DNA of 64,000 nt. It comes from Melitaea cinxia (taxonomy: Eukaryota; Arthropoda; Insecta; Lepidoptera; Nymphalidae). The notes beneath the pieces were generated by a model, which did not search any database, was not told the DNA's origin, and saw nothing but the letters and a program-made list of their open reading frames with translations. Every line of letters begins with the position of its first letter. The first letter of the stretch is position 1. Made by a program: the position numbers and the translations under genes. The DNA is taken from assembly GCF_905220565.1 (NCBI RefSeq), contig NC_059399.1:13072501-13136500 (forward strand), read 5' to 3'. This document shows positions 45,101 to 56,039 of the stretch, piece by piece.

Positions 45101-48100
45101 TATTATAATCGGTTAAGTGGTTTAGGAGTCCATTGAGGACAAACATTGTGACACGAGATTTATATATATTAAGATAACATGTCGTAAAAGGTAGGTCGTG
45201 GGCGGAAACGGATCAAAGGCTGAAAACGGAATGAGGTAGCCATTTGTTTTTCGTGCAAAATAAAGAAATGTATAATAAATGTAGTATTGTATGACGTAAT
45301 ACGGCGTTGAATGTCAGAGACTGGTGATATTACGTTTAGAAGCGACGATTACCCCTCGTAAGTACATTTTAACGACAAGAAGTGAAATATAGTGAGCGGT
45401 TCCGTGTGCACAGCCGGTGAATGAATGGAGCGGATGTCATTGAAGTCATAACTTGCGTTTCTCTAATGCAATACATATTACAGTTCGCTAACCGCGCACA
45501 CCTACATCAATGAGTGGTGCTAGCCGCGGCGCAGGCACGAATACTAAATGAATGAGTTCATTAACCATTTTTTAAATTTATTACTTATCAATGTGTGCAA
45601 AGACTTGAGTGTAGGCGTAAATAAATAAGTTTCAATTATATATTAGGTATTTTATTATACAATTTTGATACCTCATTAATACTAATACAATATTAAAATT
45701 TATATGTAGAAATTACTCATCGGGAACAGTCAGATTTGAAGCAAATTGGAAATATCCGCAAATTCCTTTAATATCTTATTCATTGTACTGCAATATATTG
45801 TTTTATTAGTGCAATGGAACGGGCTATGCTTGACCGACGACGACTTGGACCGACGATCTACGTAAGATTGCCGGTGTAGGCTGGATGAGGATTGCGGAAA
45901 ACCGGGATGTCTGGCGCGAACTTGGGGAGGCCTATGTCCAGCAGTGGACTGCAGTAGGCTGAGCTGACTGACTGATAATGTTTTATTTTATATATTCAAA
46001 AGGACTAGTTACTGTCAGTAAATACCTACAACTGACTAACAATTAGCAAATTGATACAGTTGTACAAATTTCCGTTCGGTCCACATGTTTCATTGAATAC
46101 ATTAATTAATTTTACGTTCACAGCCCACATCTATAACATATATTAACATGCCATTTTCACGTATTCGCGTACCTTTAGCCGTACCTAAATTAACTCATAT
46201 CTATCTTATATACTGGAAACTTAAATTATAAACTAATTTAAACTGTTAATACAGTTCAGCACGACTTTCTGTAGTATTTACCTACTCGTGCACTCTGATT
46301 GAGTCACACTTGTTTCCTGTAAAATTCACCAAAATAATTATGAGTTTCATAAAATATATATTATAATTTACGTGTACAGCCGAAAGATTCGTAAGAAAAT
46401 ATATTTAAGATATCGCCTTTTCAAATCGTGAATCGTTTACTTCTTTAAATACGTTAAACCTAAGAACCTCGGGTTTAATCTGAACATTACATAGATAATT
46501 AGTATTTATTTACGATACAAAGCAATAAAATAAACGAAAAAGAAAAAAGAAATCGCGAAAGACGCCTAGTTCTGCATGGTACATACGTACAGGTAAAATG
46601 CTAATACCTATTAAGCCAGTCAGCTAGGGCGTATCTTGTGAAACCTACGCTTCAAGTCGAATGGAAAAGGCTGGCTGGGCTAGGTTGGCTCGTCAAACGA
46701 CTTTTTCTAAAACGATAAACTGTGATCGGCGAAAAAGTCTCACGCGTATGAAATCGAATTCCCACGCGTACTAGTTTTTTCCGTCACGTAATTAGATCCT
46801 AATCAAATTGCTGCGTAATACTACTCGGTATGTTTTGGTACTCTCACTGCTATCATCAGTAAATAAACAATTTCATTAAACTATCGTCAAATATTATAGA
46901 GAAGCGTAGGTCGGCATCGCTTTTACGACGGTGTTCCAAAGGTTGTCTGTAATTGATAGCCCCTTAAAACCAGCTTTATATTTCTTTCGTTTGTCACAAT
47001 TATTGTTTTATTTCTAGTGGTGTGCAAAAGAGAACATTATAATAAGTATAATGTATATGTAGCTTAGTGCATCTCTTTAACAGGTGGTGCCATTACCAAG
47101 TGGTAAAAGATTGACAGGTTGATAATAGTTTAAGAAAGAAAAGTATAACGGTAGTTAAATAATGTGTGATTAGTTAGTTTTATATATTTTAAATATGTTT
47201 TGTTTTACATTATTTCGACCGCTCTTACCGTAGTCCCATAAGCGGCAGATGTGGCACATGCTGCGCGTTGGCTTCGTTGCACCACTCGGGATATGCGCGA
47301 CGGAACTCTGCGAAGTCTCCTGGTGAAAATAATGCAATCTTGTTAAGAAATATACGCTTGGGACTAGCGGATATATTACTACAGTTAGTGAAACAATAAT
47401 ATCCACTTTCTGTTAATAGTCATTTCAATTAGATGATAAAAGCGGTAGCTGTTTTTTATTACCGACAAAGTACTTTATTTTTACATTTCAAACAGGATAA
47501 ATATGATATTTGGAAAGTTATTCATTGTATGACGTAAGGCTCATCGATCGCGGAACTCGACTTCTTGAGGGATGAGCGTGGGTAGCAAGTACTATATTTG
47601 AAATTCGCAAAATTTCTTTACACCTTATTTCTATATTTATCTTAAAAAAATATAAGGACAAATCTAAGCTTCATCATTGTCGGCTTGATACTACTGTTTA
47701 GTCAAGAGGAAGTCAAAGAAACGTTAAATGCGGCTGGTGATATAATTAGCAGTATGATCACGTATAAATTAATAACCGATACTGTTTTGAGAGGCGTTCT
47801 AATGTGCATCCAGTGTTCAGAGCCAGCTTTAGCCGACGTTTCCTGCGCGCCTGCCGGCGGCTTCCTGCCGTCAGCCGTCACTATTGTCATGATAATGCTG
47901 CTCCCATTACGTTCCTCATAATATTAGCAGAGCTTAGTTTATAAATACGTCATATATAATGTCTACAACAGTTTTTTTTTGTTCATCCTCCAATCGATTT
48001 TACAAAACAAGACATAAGGGTGATAGACAAATTTAATGTTAAATAATAAATTAATATTAAAAATTTCTGCAATTTAGGATTTACGAAAGAACTCATAAAG

Positions 48101-51100
48101 AATTATGAAAAGTGAAATCATACTAGATTTTAATAGTCATTCAATGCAGGTCGGCTGTTGAATAATGAATTATGTAAAAAATGGGGCGAAGCGGTGTTGC
48201 GGATCGGGCGCAGCACGCAGCCGCGCGGCGCGGCGCGGGGCGGTCGCATCGATCTGGTGACTCATCGCAGCCCATTCATCCGCCGCTCTCAATGAACGCC
48301 GTAGTCCCCCCCCCCTTCCCCGAGGCCTCCCGTGCACGTCTCATTGCCAACCGCCCAACCGCCCCCGCGTATATCCTTGGTACCAAGGACTTCATTACAT
48401 TCGCCCCTCGCCAAATCGAATCCTTTAGACGTTACACCCACGTAAAAGAAATGTTATCATTTAACAATTCGGAGGTTTTACGTAAACATTTTATGATCAA
48501 ATCTGAACCTACAGAAAGTTCACCGTAATTTAATTTGTCGTTTTGTACAAACGTATTTCTTTGTCAAAACGATCGCGGCATTACTAAGTAGTTGTTCCTA
48601 TAAATCTGTTACATATTCTACATTACTACTATTATATATTCTACATTATAGAAAAAATAGTTAAAGCTATTTGTATTTGCTTTAAACTAACATATATAAG
48701 CTTCCAAGCCTACTTTAATTATTGAGTAGGTAACTACTTCAATCGCTATATCTTATAATCTGTTTACGCCTTTCATTAACCTGTTGCAAGCACTGATATA
48801 ATTAGCTTGTAATGTGTAATGACAAATGTATACGGATACAACATTACATATTTATTCATATGTATTACGATCTTTCAGAAGACGACTTCTTATTACTCGT
48901 ATATTAAATATGTAACTGACATCATCTAAAATATATATTCAATATTATCAAAGAGTTAACTTTTAATCCATTTTTCATTTAAATCTAATAAATCTGTAAA
49001 GTTAGTGGTACTAAGTATAAGAACAAATATGTTTGACACTCAAATGAAAATTGCCGCTGAAGTGTTGTTGTTACACGACATTGAATCAAACGCAAATTAA
49101 TCTTATCTCTAGATAAATTGTTAAGATATAAAATAATTCCGGAATCTCTGATCACCGTTGACATTACAAGAAGATAATTGCTATTCGGAGAGGGCAGGGC
49201 GGGCGCGCCGGCGCGAGGGCGGCGTGGGAGGCAGGTGCGGAGCCTTGGCCCGCGTCCTCCGCACTACCGATAACCTTGTGCTACCCACTACTATACAAGG
49301 ATAAATACTAAACATGCACACTTTTGCTATAAAAATCATTACCATCTTTACGGGTACATCCGCTTTATCGATTAAAAAAAAAAACCCAAAAATTTGACCG
49401 ATAACGTACTTCGTATATATGTTCATTTAACATAAAATGGTAAAATTAAACCATCTTTACATCCGCGTTATCGATCTTTGGAAAATCTAATCATTTGACT
49501 AAAGTAATATATTTAAAAAAATAATAATAAATAAATCAGTAAATGTGTGTTGCTCTGAACGCAAAACTCGAGAACGGTTGGACAAATGTTCTATATTAGT
49601 TGTCTCTTTAGTCAAATTTTCTGGTAATTTTTAGTTCTTATGGAATGTAAAAAATACGAATATGGAAAATTTCTGATTAGGTATTTAAAAATCATACATT
49701 TGATAATGCTTTGCAAGATAGGACAACGTCGTCGAGTCTCCTAGTCTTAAATATTAATATTTAGAAGTAAAGAAATTATTGTTATATAAACAATATAATC
49801 GTTACCTTAAATCTTATAAGGTGGGATAAATTTCGTGTAAAACAAAGAGCGAGACATTATTGCACATGAATATGGAATGATTAATTTTATGTTCTTATAC
49901 GGTTTATACTAGCTATGTCCGCGACTTCGTCCGCGTGGAATTTAAAAAAATTATTATTGTTCAGTTCGCAGAGTTATATAATATAAAAAAAAAATATCTA
50001 AAATAACAGTAGCCTAAGTTACTTCTTAATCGGTCAAGCCATTTCAGAGATTAGCCGGAACAGACAGACAGACAGACAAAAATTGTAAGAAATGTTATTT
50101 TGGTATATGTACCGTGTATATACATACATATGAATTAAGTTAAAAGCGGTTATTTTAATATTACAAACAGACACTCAAATTTTATTTATTTGTATAGATT
50201 GGGATATAGGTTATAATTAAGGTAGTCTATAAAATGTTACTGTCTATCAAACGCCATAGCGTCGTGAGCTTAAAACATTGTTATTATTGAATCACCAATT
50301 ATATTATATAATTTTATTATATATACATATATACAATTATATTATATCACAGAGAATATATGTTGTTTCATCGATAAAAAAACAAGGTAAAAGGTTTATT
50401 GCTTACATTCGGGATAAAGTAAACAATAATGGCTGTTCGGTTAATATATGATCAATATTAAAGATCGCTTCTCAGTATATATGGGATTGACGTCATTACT
50501 TCCAAGTCAACTTCTTGGAAGCGGGAGATGTTCAAAGTTTAAAACAAAAATAGACAAAGGTATAAAAATGGGGAAAGATAATTCTCAATTATACTGATCT
50601 ACAGTTTTTAAACTGCATAAAATACCACGATTCCCATGAAACACAGTTCATTATAAATATTTTATAAGATTAGATAGTCTACTGGAGTAATTACTTTGCC
50701 TAGTAGCTTACAAATACACAAATGAACAAGCCGTTGTCCGTACGGCTTTTTGTGACGATGCTTCAGTTGAACCAATTAAGAGATGACTCGATATCGAGCT
50801 GATAATGGCCGTGGCGCCGTCGCTCAAGATAATTAGCAGATACAACTATCAGCGCTACAAAGTTGCCGCACTGTTCGCCGACCTCATCATATCACTACTA
50901 CACAATTACGCAAACGAACATTGATGGCAGTTGACAGATAGTAATATATCTAATCTTATTCCGTTAAAATGATATTTCTTTAAACGTTTATTTTACTAAA
51001 CTTATATTTACGTACATTTGTTGGAAGATAACCAATCCTTCCGCCATCCAACAACAAATAAAATCAAATCACTCGAGAAAAGTTTTCGCATTAACTCGCT

Positions 51101-54100
51101 GATTATTTAAGAGCGCTAATATTCCATTAAACTTCACACTAAAACATAGTAGTGAACAGCTTACACAGTTGTTAATTCGTGATCAACGTTGCGAAACGAG
51201 ACGAAATAAAACCTGAATTCATTGAACATTGTAACGAACAGTTTTAGTTATCCAATTTAGCCGCTGAAGTTAATTATTAATATTAATAAATTGAAGCACA
51301 AAAACTTTAATAATATCCGTTTTCCAAGTTGATATAAGTATTTTTTACTAATTTACCGATTACGGATCAGCAAATTACTACAGTAATATAAGTAGTCGTA
51401 GAGACAGATATTTTACACACATAAATAAAATTAATTATATATTTTTTTAATTTTAATCACTATTGTATACCCAAGCCTGTTATTCTTTAAATAAAGTAAA
51501 AATAAACTTTCTTGTCGATTCCAAATACTTTTCGAAACAAGCAAACTGAACCATAGTTTTAAAATATCATTAATTTTAGCCAAACGGTCTAACTTCTTAA
51601 GACATAACTTCCCACTACCATTTCGTTACCATCTATGAGCTCATTATGCCCGGTTACGAGAACCAGATGTACTCCATTTCCTACGTTACTAAAATGAAAG
51701 GCATCCGAGATGAGATAGCTGGCCACATCCGTGCGGTATTTGTTATATTAATGGTTCGCTTTATTTGCAGGAGACTGGCTCAACGATCTGAAGCATATTA
51801 TGTCTGAAAGCTGTATTATTTCTGAAAATTGTTTTTTCTCAACTTTGGCAGGAAATAAATACCATTTCCGTTAGATTTCGTATCGATAAACGCTACTTTC
51901 TAGACATTCCTATTGCGATAAAACTACATATTTACAATTAGTAAATAATTGTACAAATATAGGTTCCCAATCACGGAATCGGACGTCATTTAAAATGAGA
52001 GCAATAATGCAGTGCTGTAAAATATTTAGTTTTAAGTGGTTATTATAATAGTTGACTTAATGAAATTGGCAGGACGTGAATAAAACAGGAACTTATAATA
52101 ATAAAATTGCGACACTTCCGTTCGACGAAGACCGAGTCAATACAAGTTTCCGGCCGACTTTGATCGTATTTTTGTTAGTATTAATGTGCTGCATTCACTT
52201 TTCCCATTGTAAACGTCTAATCGAACACGATATAAAGCATGGTTCTAAACTTGCAGTTTAGAATCGTCAAATACTTTCAAAATATCTTACTGGGAACAAT
52301 AGCTGCTATATGTTGCGCTATATGTTGGTTTACCAGCGCTTTTAGCCTTTGAAAATGGTAAAAAGTGAAAAAAATTATAGTAGGATGAAATCCATTGTAA
52401 AAGAAAGAGAATATAACGAAACTGAAAGGAAAAATATATTACGGGCAATCTGAGGTGGGGAAAGGGGGTACGGAGGGAAAGGAGGGTTTAAGGGTAAACA
52501 AACGGTTTATCTCGATTTCCGGCTAAACTACAAGTCCTAAAACTTTTGTATTTACACTTTTTCCACATAACTTCAAAATTCATGTGAAAAATTCAAAAAT
52601 CCAAGTCTTTGGTTTTTTAATTTTATCTTTTCCATTTTTTTATTTTACTAATGTTGGTGAAAACGCCTTTTTATGTCCCAAACACACTGTAATTTTTTTA
52701 TTTAAAATATTTATTTTTTCACCTTATTTTGCACACTCATTTTCAATCGCAAATTCTCACGTCAAAATATTAGCTTTTTTAAAAGAGTCGGTAGGATTGT
52801 AATCTCTACTTTCTGATGGTGTAAAAAAATAAACATTAAGTACTATGGTAAATGTTTTCAGAAAATGCTAAAACCCCTACCACTTCCCGACCTCAGATCG
52901 CCCGTAATACATTTTTCCTTTCATTTTCGTTGTATTCTCTTTCTTTTACAATGGGTTTCATCCTACTTTAATTATTTTTTGGTTTCATAAGCACTGGTAT
53001 ATATAGTATGCGTCTTAAAAATGATATCGATAAGTTTAACCAAGTTAAAACCTTTAATACAAACCTATATTTGTAAAGCTGAACTGACTGGCTCAAGAGT
53101 AATAAATAGTATTAAACATGAGAATTATGGTAGGTAATATCGTGATTCATTAGTGAGTACACAGACATCATTGTTATGCAATGATTATACACGCCGGTAC
53201 TCGTACATAATATTTCCATGGCATAATCATAGACACCGACAAACTCCTTTAAACAGATACGTAATAGGTAGGTATTTACGTCTATGAAGATATGGTATAA
53301 GTACGTATTTACGTCTATGAAGATATGCTATTATTTTATTAGCCTATAAAATATACCATAGACGGAAACGCAAACGAGCGCGTTCGAGTTAGTGCGGCGA
53401 TCATAATCTATCGTCTCGCATTGAGGACCACAATAAGTAGCAGACTTCCTCTCCCACGTTTGGAAGAGCGGATGCCTCGACTTGCGACCTCCGGCATTAC
53501 TTTTGAGACACTAAACATAAGGGGTCGATCGGACGATAACCTAAGATTGATTTTTAAAAACGATTTATTACACAGGTCATTTTAAATAAACTGTACAAAA
53601 TTAAATACTTGTACATTGCAATTTCATTTTTATTCTACTTTAGGGCACACTAGTAACAGCAATGGAGGGTAACAATGGCCACTCAGTCACTACCTACTGG
53701 GTGTCCCGGATGCAGGACTAGCACTCTTGTGCACAGAATATGCAACATTTTAAAATGTCATAAACTCAATTGTTTATAATAATCTATTTTCTGATATAAT
53801 AAATTATAGATGTCTCCACATAAAACAAGTTATGTGACTGCTTTTCACAAATAACCAGTTTTCTGTACATACATATAAATAATTAAATATTTTTTATTCA
53901 GATTATTATAATTGGTTTCACATAATATTTTAAAAGTAATATCTACTTTCCGGTGCCTATCTCTAAATAGTATGAATTTATTAACAATTTTTTCTTTATT
54001 TGATATAATAAATGGAGCTATCTTATTTTGAAGCCTGCAGTTTATATTTAAAAACTAGCTAAAGTTTATGTAGGTACTTATCTATTTTTATTTAAATACT

Positions 54101-55498
54101 TGCTTTATGTGGTTTTATAATTATATACTTTGTGACAGATTCAAAACATTATAATGATATTTAGAAATTAATAGGAGTGGAATAAATAAATATTCTGTAG
54201 CCTTTAAATAAGTGAACATGTTGATAACTATGAGTACTTAACATTTTTGACTTTTTATTCCAATTTTTATCTTGCCAATTTAACATAGTTAGTAATTTAA
54301 ATGACAAATGGTTTTAATGGTGAAAATTTAAGGAACTTAATTTTGTTTACGATTGACGCGTTGGTGCAACAGTCACAGCACTGGTTTATGGTTGCTGCGC
54401 TGGCGGTTGTGGGTTTGATCCCACACATGACAAACATTTTTATTGGCCATACAGATATTTACCCTGGTCTGGGTGTTTGTGTAGTCCTTGTGGATCTCCT
54501 CACCATGCCTCAGAGAGCATGTTAAGCCGTCGATTCCGGTTGTTATCATGTACACCTGATATTGATTGTTACTAATAGTAAAAAATATATCTGATAACCT
54601 GCATTTGAGCACAGTAGTGGATTAAGCTCTGATCTTTCTCCTTCATGAGGAAAGAGGGTTATGGCCAGTATAATATATATAGCGAAGTATTTATAATATG
54701 TCTAAAATATTTTTTTATAAAATAAAATAAGATAAGGTAATAGCTTTGAATTTCATATAATGTTCAAATTTATTTACAATATTTATGTTTTTTAAAACTA
54801 ATCTATCTCTTATAAGCAAGGTCATCATTCAGGCTCATATAAATAGAGGATGAAGTAAAATTGACATCAACGCATAAGTCAGCTAGTTTTTAATATATTT
54901 ATGTAGTTCCATGGGACAATTTTATATATAATATATTATAAAATAAATTATAAAAGTTGACATCTAATAGATTTTTAACTAAACTAACAAAACCAGAATG
55001 GACATAGTTTTGCTACTATTTCATTGATAATTTTTCCATTAATTATAAGATTTATATGTTATAAGAGGTATCAACAAAGTTAAGGCGAGAAATACTGACA
55101 ACTACTAAGATAATAAAAAAATAAGGTGTACCTTCGAGGCAGACAACCTGCACGCCATCTTGCTTAAGACGCTTCAGCAGGATACCATGAACGGAGTCGA
55201 GATCCCGCGGAGCACCGTCGCCGTACAACACGAATGTACCCCGCGAACAGCAATGTTCGATTCGGGCTTTAAGTTCTTTACACTGGACAGTCGATGCTAG
55301 TTCAATTTTGCCCGCAGCTAATCTCCTTAACATAATACTCGGAATTGAGAAATTCACTGCCGAACGGATATGAGATGCTGAATATTCATTGGATCCTCGA
55401 CAATCTATTAGAACAGTATCCCTTTCATCTGAGCGCAATTTTGCTAAAAGCCACTCCTTCGAAACTAAATCATAATCGCATTCTGAATCCGTTGGCAT
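32903..55498 (-). CDS. Mkp3: Dual-specificity MAP kinase phosphatase, Mkp3/DUSP6-like, complete
   Basis: Cytoplasmic phosphatase that removes both phosphates from the ERK activation loop. Five exons in transcript order: 55498-55132, 47319-47229, 34122-33942, 33705-33567, 33177-32903; 1,053 nt, 350 residues, junction phases 1, 2, 0 and 1, all GT-AG. Residues about 9-125 form the rhodanese (CH2) domain, with the kinase-interaction motif IMLRRL (Arg58, Arg59). The catalytic domain starts at FPIEILPNLYLGN. The general acid is Asp242 in IADHWSQNL, and the P-loop is HCVAGVSRS with Cys273 and Arg279. The start ATG has A at -3. DUSP6 has 381 residues and fly Mkp3 about 410, so this protein is slightly short, mainly in the linker. 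Two large introns (13.1 and 7.8 kb) may hold control elements. Confidence 0.95.
33243..33440 (+). repeat. GAAGTCGG-terminated element fragment in Mkp3 intron 4
   Basis: Has AATAACTCAAAAAGTACTCA, GACCACATGATGAGCAC and the right end CCTCCTCCTTGTTGAAGTCG. Occupies about half of the 389-bp intron. Confidence 0.75.
33567..33705 (-). CDS. Mkp3: Mkp3 exon 4: phosphatase domain with general-acid Asp
   Basis: Encodes YVLNVTPDLPNTFEAEG and IPIADHWSQNLAVHFPQAIR. The Asp of ADHWSQNL is the general-acid loop residue that swings in when ERK binds. Phase 0 in, phase 1 out. No longer open frame marks this exon; it was found by joining the conserved flanks. Confidence 0.94.
33942..34122 (-). CDS. Mkp3: Mkp3 exon 3: acidic linker and start of phosphatase domain
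   Basis: Encodes SLRISGSGCDDALSSGSSSE, a Ser-rich acidic linker of the kind phosphorylated by ERK in DUSP6 to control turnover, followed by the first strand of the catalytic domain, EFPIEILPNLYLGNSTNSED. Phase 2 in, phase 0 out; donor GTACAG at 33941. Confidence 0.93.
34406..34735 (-). repeat. CTGGACATAGGCC repeat, minus strand, near full length
   Basis: From GTGTGGCTACGGCACTAAAG to CAGTGGACTGTATAGGCTGT followed by AATGATGATATATATA. Almost identical to the 27.9-kb copy, so probably a recent insertion. Confidence 0.85.
35395..35416 (+). repeat. GACA-type microsatellite
   Basis: Short GACG/GACA run next to a repeat end (CCCCTCTTTAAAAAAAGGGG is a near-palindrome at about 35,431-35,450). Confidence 0.75.
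35466..35746 (+). repeat. CTGGACATAGGCC repeat, left-truncated
   Basis: Begins AAATGGCGTGAACTCATGTG, lacking the CTGGACATAGGCC block, and runs through GCTGCTGCCCGTCTTTGGCC to ACCACACAGCG. Confidence 0.85.
36110..36490 (+). other. GC-rich island in Mkp3 intron 2, function unknown
   Basis: Sharp rise in G+C compared with flanks, with a pyrimidine-rich centre. Plus-strand frames of 117 and 118 codons overlap in different registers and none resembles a known protein, so coding is not supported. Could be a regulatory island, an alternative exon or an old insertion. Confidence 0.4.
36764..37312 (+). mobile_element. GAAGTCGG-terminated element, near full length
   Basis: GTTTGCTCGCAAAC hairpin at the left, CCGACTTCAATTACATCAAC, TTCGAGAGTTTCCCTCGATT, TAACTCGAAAAGTAGTTG, and right end CTCCTCCTTTTTTTAGAGGT then CGGTTAAAA. 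About 550 bp, no coding capacity. Confidence 0.8.
38200..38520. promoter_or_regulatory. GC-rich segment with TATATAAGC, possible promoter
   Basis: Locally GC-rich sequence following GAGCTCTATATAAGCGTCGT at about 38,262-38,281. The TATA-like core and CpG-rich downstream part look like a promoter region, but no associated exon can be shown. On the minus strand a short frame starting MAEAGRRSAFLRRRST does not join Mkp3 exon 3 in phase. Confidence 0.3.
39643..40858. mobile_element. TTAA-flanked element with inverted repeats, piggyBac-type MITE
   Basis: Left end TTAAGAGCCATTTCACAA (39643-39660) and right end TTGTGAAATGGCTCTTAA (40841-40858) are exact reverse complements. TTAA is the standard piggyBac target duplication, leaving terminal repeats GAGCCATTTCACAA. 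The 1.2-kb interior has no transposase frame, so it is non-autonomous. Confidence 0.75.
40880..41140 (+). repeat. Dispersed repeat ending GTCGCGGGCACAGCTAGT
   Basis: The end GATGAAGTCGCGGGCACAGC, then TAGT, matches the fragment at about 2,850 and, inverted, the one at 49,905. It also shares CGGTACCCAGAAACGGC with nothing coding. Confidence 0.6.
42510..43130 (-). mobile_element. GAAGTCGG-terminated element, full length, minus strand
   Basis: Longest copy. Plus-strand view: AACCGACTTCCAAAAAAGGA at the left and the hairpin GTTTGCGAGCAAAC at 43115-43128 on the right. Contains all blocks seen in the other copies. Confidence 0.82.
43740..43765. promoter_or_regulatory. Two perfect CRE sites in Mkp3 intron 2
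   Basis: TGACGTCA at 43740-43747 and again at 43758-43765, 18 bp apart start to start. TGACGTCA is the full palindromic binding site of CREB/ATF bZIP factors. The surrounding 200 bp is not a recognised repeat and is richer in G+C than the flanks. Confidence 0.5.
44044..44166 (+). repeat. CTGGACATAGGCC repeat, internally deleted
   Basis: CATCATTTCAGCCTATTACA, GCTGGACATAGGCCGAAAAA and TGGCGTAAACTCGTGTGTTT; truncated after GGTGGCCGCAGGGC. Confidence 0.8.
44977..45172 (-). repeat. Dispersed repeat, inverted partner of 56,392
   Basis: ACTAGCTGACCTGGCGAACT, TCAAGTTGGATCAAACTGCA, GAGGACAAACATTGTGACAC. It is the reverse complement of the copy at 56,392-56,602 over nearly its entire length. Confidence 0.75.
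45914..45975 (-). repeat. CTGGACATAGGCC repeat, end fragment
   Basis: GCGCGAACTTGGGGAGGCCT, then ATGTCCAGCAGTGGACTGCA and GTAGGCTGA; only the last part of the element remains. Confidence 0.75.
47229..47319 (-). CDS. Mkp3: Mkp3 exon 2: end of rhodanese domain and linker
   Basis: A 91-nt exon joining exon 1 in phase 1: GDFAEFRRAYPEWCNEANAQ, matching GGFSKFQAEFSLHCE of DUSP6. It ends HLPLMGLR, which joins to SLRISGSG of exon 3 as in DUSP6 GLGGLRISSDSS. Acceptor TTCACCAG and donor GTAAGAG are both good. It is far too short to be found without homology. Confidence 0.92.
48181..48540 (+). other. GC-rich island with 115-codon frame, function unknown
   Basis: An open frame from ATG 48181 to 48528 changes composition within itself: very GC-rich at the start, a C run at 48,308, then ordinary sequence encoding FITFAPRQIESFRRYTHVKE. 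No family is recognised. It lies on the strand opposite to Mkp3, within its first intron. I would not call it a gene without transcript support. Confidence 0.3.
49905..50215 (-). repeat. Dispersed repeat beginning CTAGCTATGTCCGCGACTTC
   Basis: Inverted relative to the copy at 40,880: TCCGCGACTTCGTCCGCGTG at the left, with AGACAGACAGACAGAC in the middle and TACAAACAGACACTCAAATT near the right. Confidence 0.6.
52332..52998. mobile_element. Foldback/MITE element with roughly 100-bp inverted arms
   Basis: Outer ends ACCAGCGCTT (52332-52341) and AAGCACTGGT (52989-52998) are inverted with one mismatch. The inner arms match at high identity: left GTAGGATGAAATCCATTGTA, AAAGAAAGAGAATATAACGA, ATTACGGGCAATCTGAGGT; right arm is the complement with scattered changes. 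No transposase frame. Sits in Mkp3 intron 1. Confidence 0.75.
53272..53327 (+). repeat. 23-bp direct repeat
   Basis: The segment GTATTTACGTCTATGAAGAT, then ATG, occurs at 53272-53294 and exactly again at 53305-53327, spaced by 10 bp. Confidence 0.85.
54350..54665 (+). repeat. Metulj-like SINE, diverged full-length copy
   Basis: tRNA-like head (GCGTTGGTGCAACAGTCACA and GTGGGTTTGATCCCACACAT), body CATTTTTATTGGCCATACAG and GTTGTTATCATGTACACCTG, truncated before the final TTACAGGCTGAAG. Older than the 61.3-kb copy judging by its many changes. Confidence 0.8.
55132..55498 (-). CDS. Mkp3: Mkp3 exon 1: rhodanese domain with ERK-docking motif
   Basis: Encodes MPTDSECDYDLVSKEWLLAK onward: a rhodanese/CDC25-like domain with TVLIDCRGSNEYSASHIRSA and the docking motif SIPSIMLRRLAAGK. 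The rhodanese Cys position is not a catalytic site in this family; the domain binds ERK through the twin arginines. The ATG at 55498-55496 was chosen because it has a good context and the rhodanese match starts soon after it. The donor is GTACAC at 55131. A longer reading frame upstream has no ATG. Confidence 0.93.
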
Positions 55499-56039
55499 TT
55501 TGTATTCACCTAGCACTCCTCTGTTTACAAGGAATCTAAATCGCCTGTTGCACTTCTTCGCTATTGCGTATAAATCACGAAATGATTGAGTTTATAAACA
55601 TGAACATCATGATAGACACGAACAATACACAAAATGTTCCATATATTCTTTAAATAGAAAGATTTCATCCATAAATAAACACGACACAATTATCACGTCC
55701 ACAATGATCGAGCTTCCTTAACGTTAGCATAAGTAGCTTAACAGACGGCAACAAGGCAACATCCAATTTATTTATCGCATTTTACAGAGGTCTCGTAGAG
55801 TTGCCAAGTAATAAAATATTTTCCCTTTATCGCAAAGAGTAGATAAGTAGCCTATATCGTGCTTGAAAGCGTCTGAAATTCTGAATAATCTGAATCTAAA
55901 TACAGAGATTGGTAATGTTACCAATCCCAATTATAAAGTACCGCTAAATTGCGTAAATTTTTTTCTGATACCTTGTATACAGTTAAAATTTTTAAGAGTA
56001 TTTAGGTACGAGAAACGTTTTGTTAACGATACATTTTAC

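Larger units (their letters stand above)
34123..47228 (-). other. Mkp3: Mkp3 intron 2 (13.1 kb)
   Basis: No supported gene inside. It contains repeats at 34.4, 35.5, 36.8, 42.5 and 45.0 kb, a TTAA-flanked inverted-repeat element at 39.6-40.9 kb, GC-rich islands at about 36.1-36.5, 37.5-37.7 and 38.2-38.5 kb, and a CRE-rich stretch at 43.7 kb. The remainder is AT-rich sequence in which I see nothing. Confidence 0.85.
47320..55131 (-). other. Mkp3: Mkp3 intron 1 (7.8 kb)
   Basis: No supported gene. It holds a GC-rich island at 48.18-48.54 kb, another at 49.18-49.28 kb, a repeat at 49.9 kb, a CRE-containing stretch at 50.5 kb, a long-inverted-repeat element at 52.3-53.0 kb and a SINE at 54.35 kb. 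The remainder is AT-rich with no structure that I can see. Confidence 0.85.

Noticed and set aside
47685..47921. 78-codon plus-strand frame in Mkp3 intron 1
   Set aside because: Contains plausible peptide stretches but starts without context, has no similarity that I recognise, and the opposite strand is also open.
52076..52261. 61-codon frame with a hydrophobic segment
   Set aside because: Begins at GTG, has no signal peptide architecture at its start and no relatives; treated as chance.
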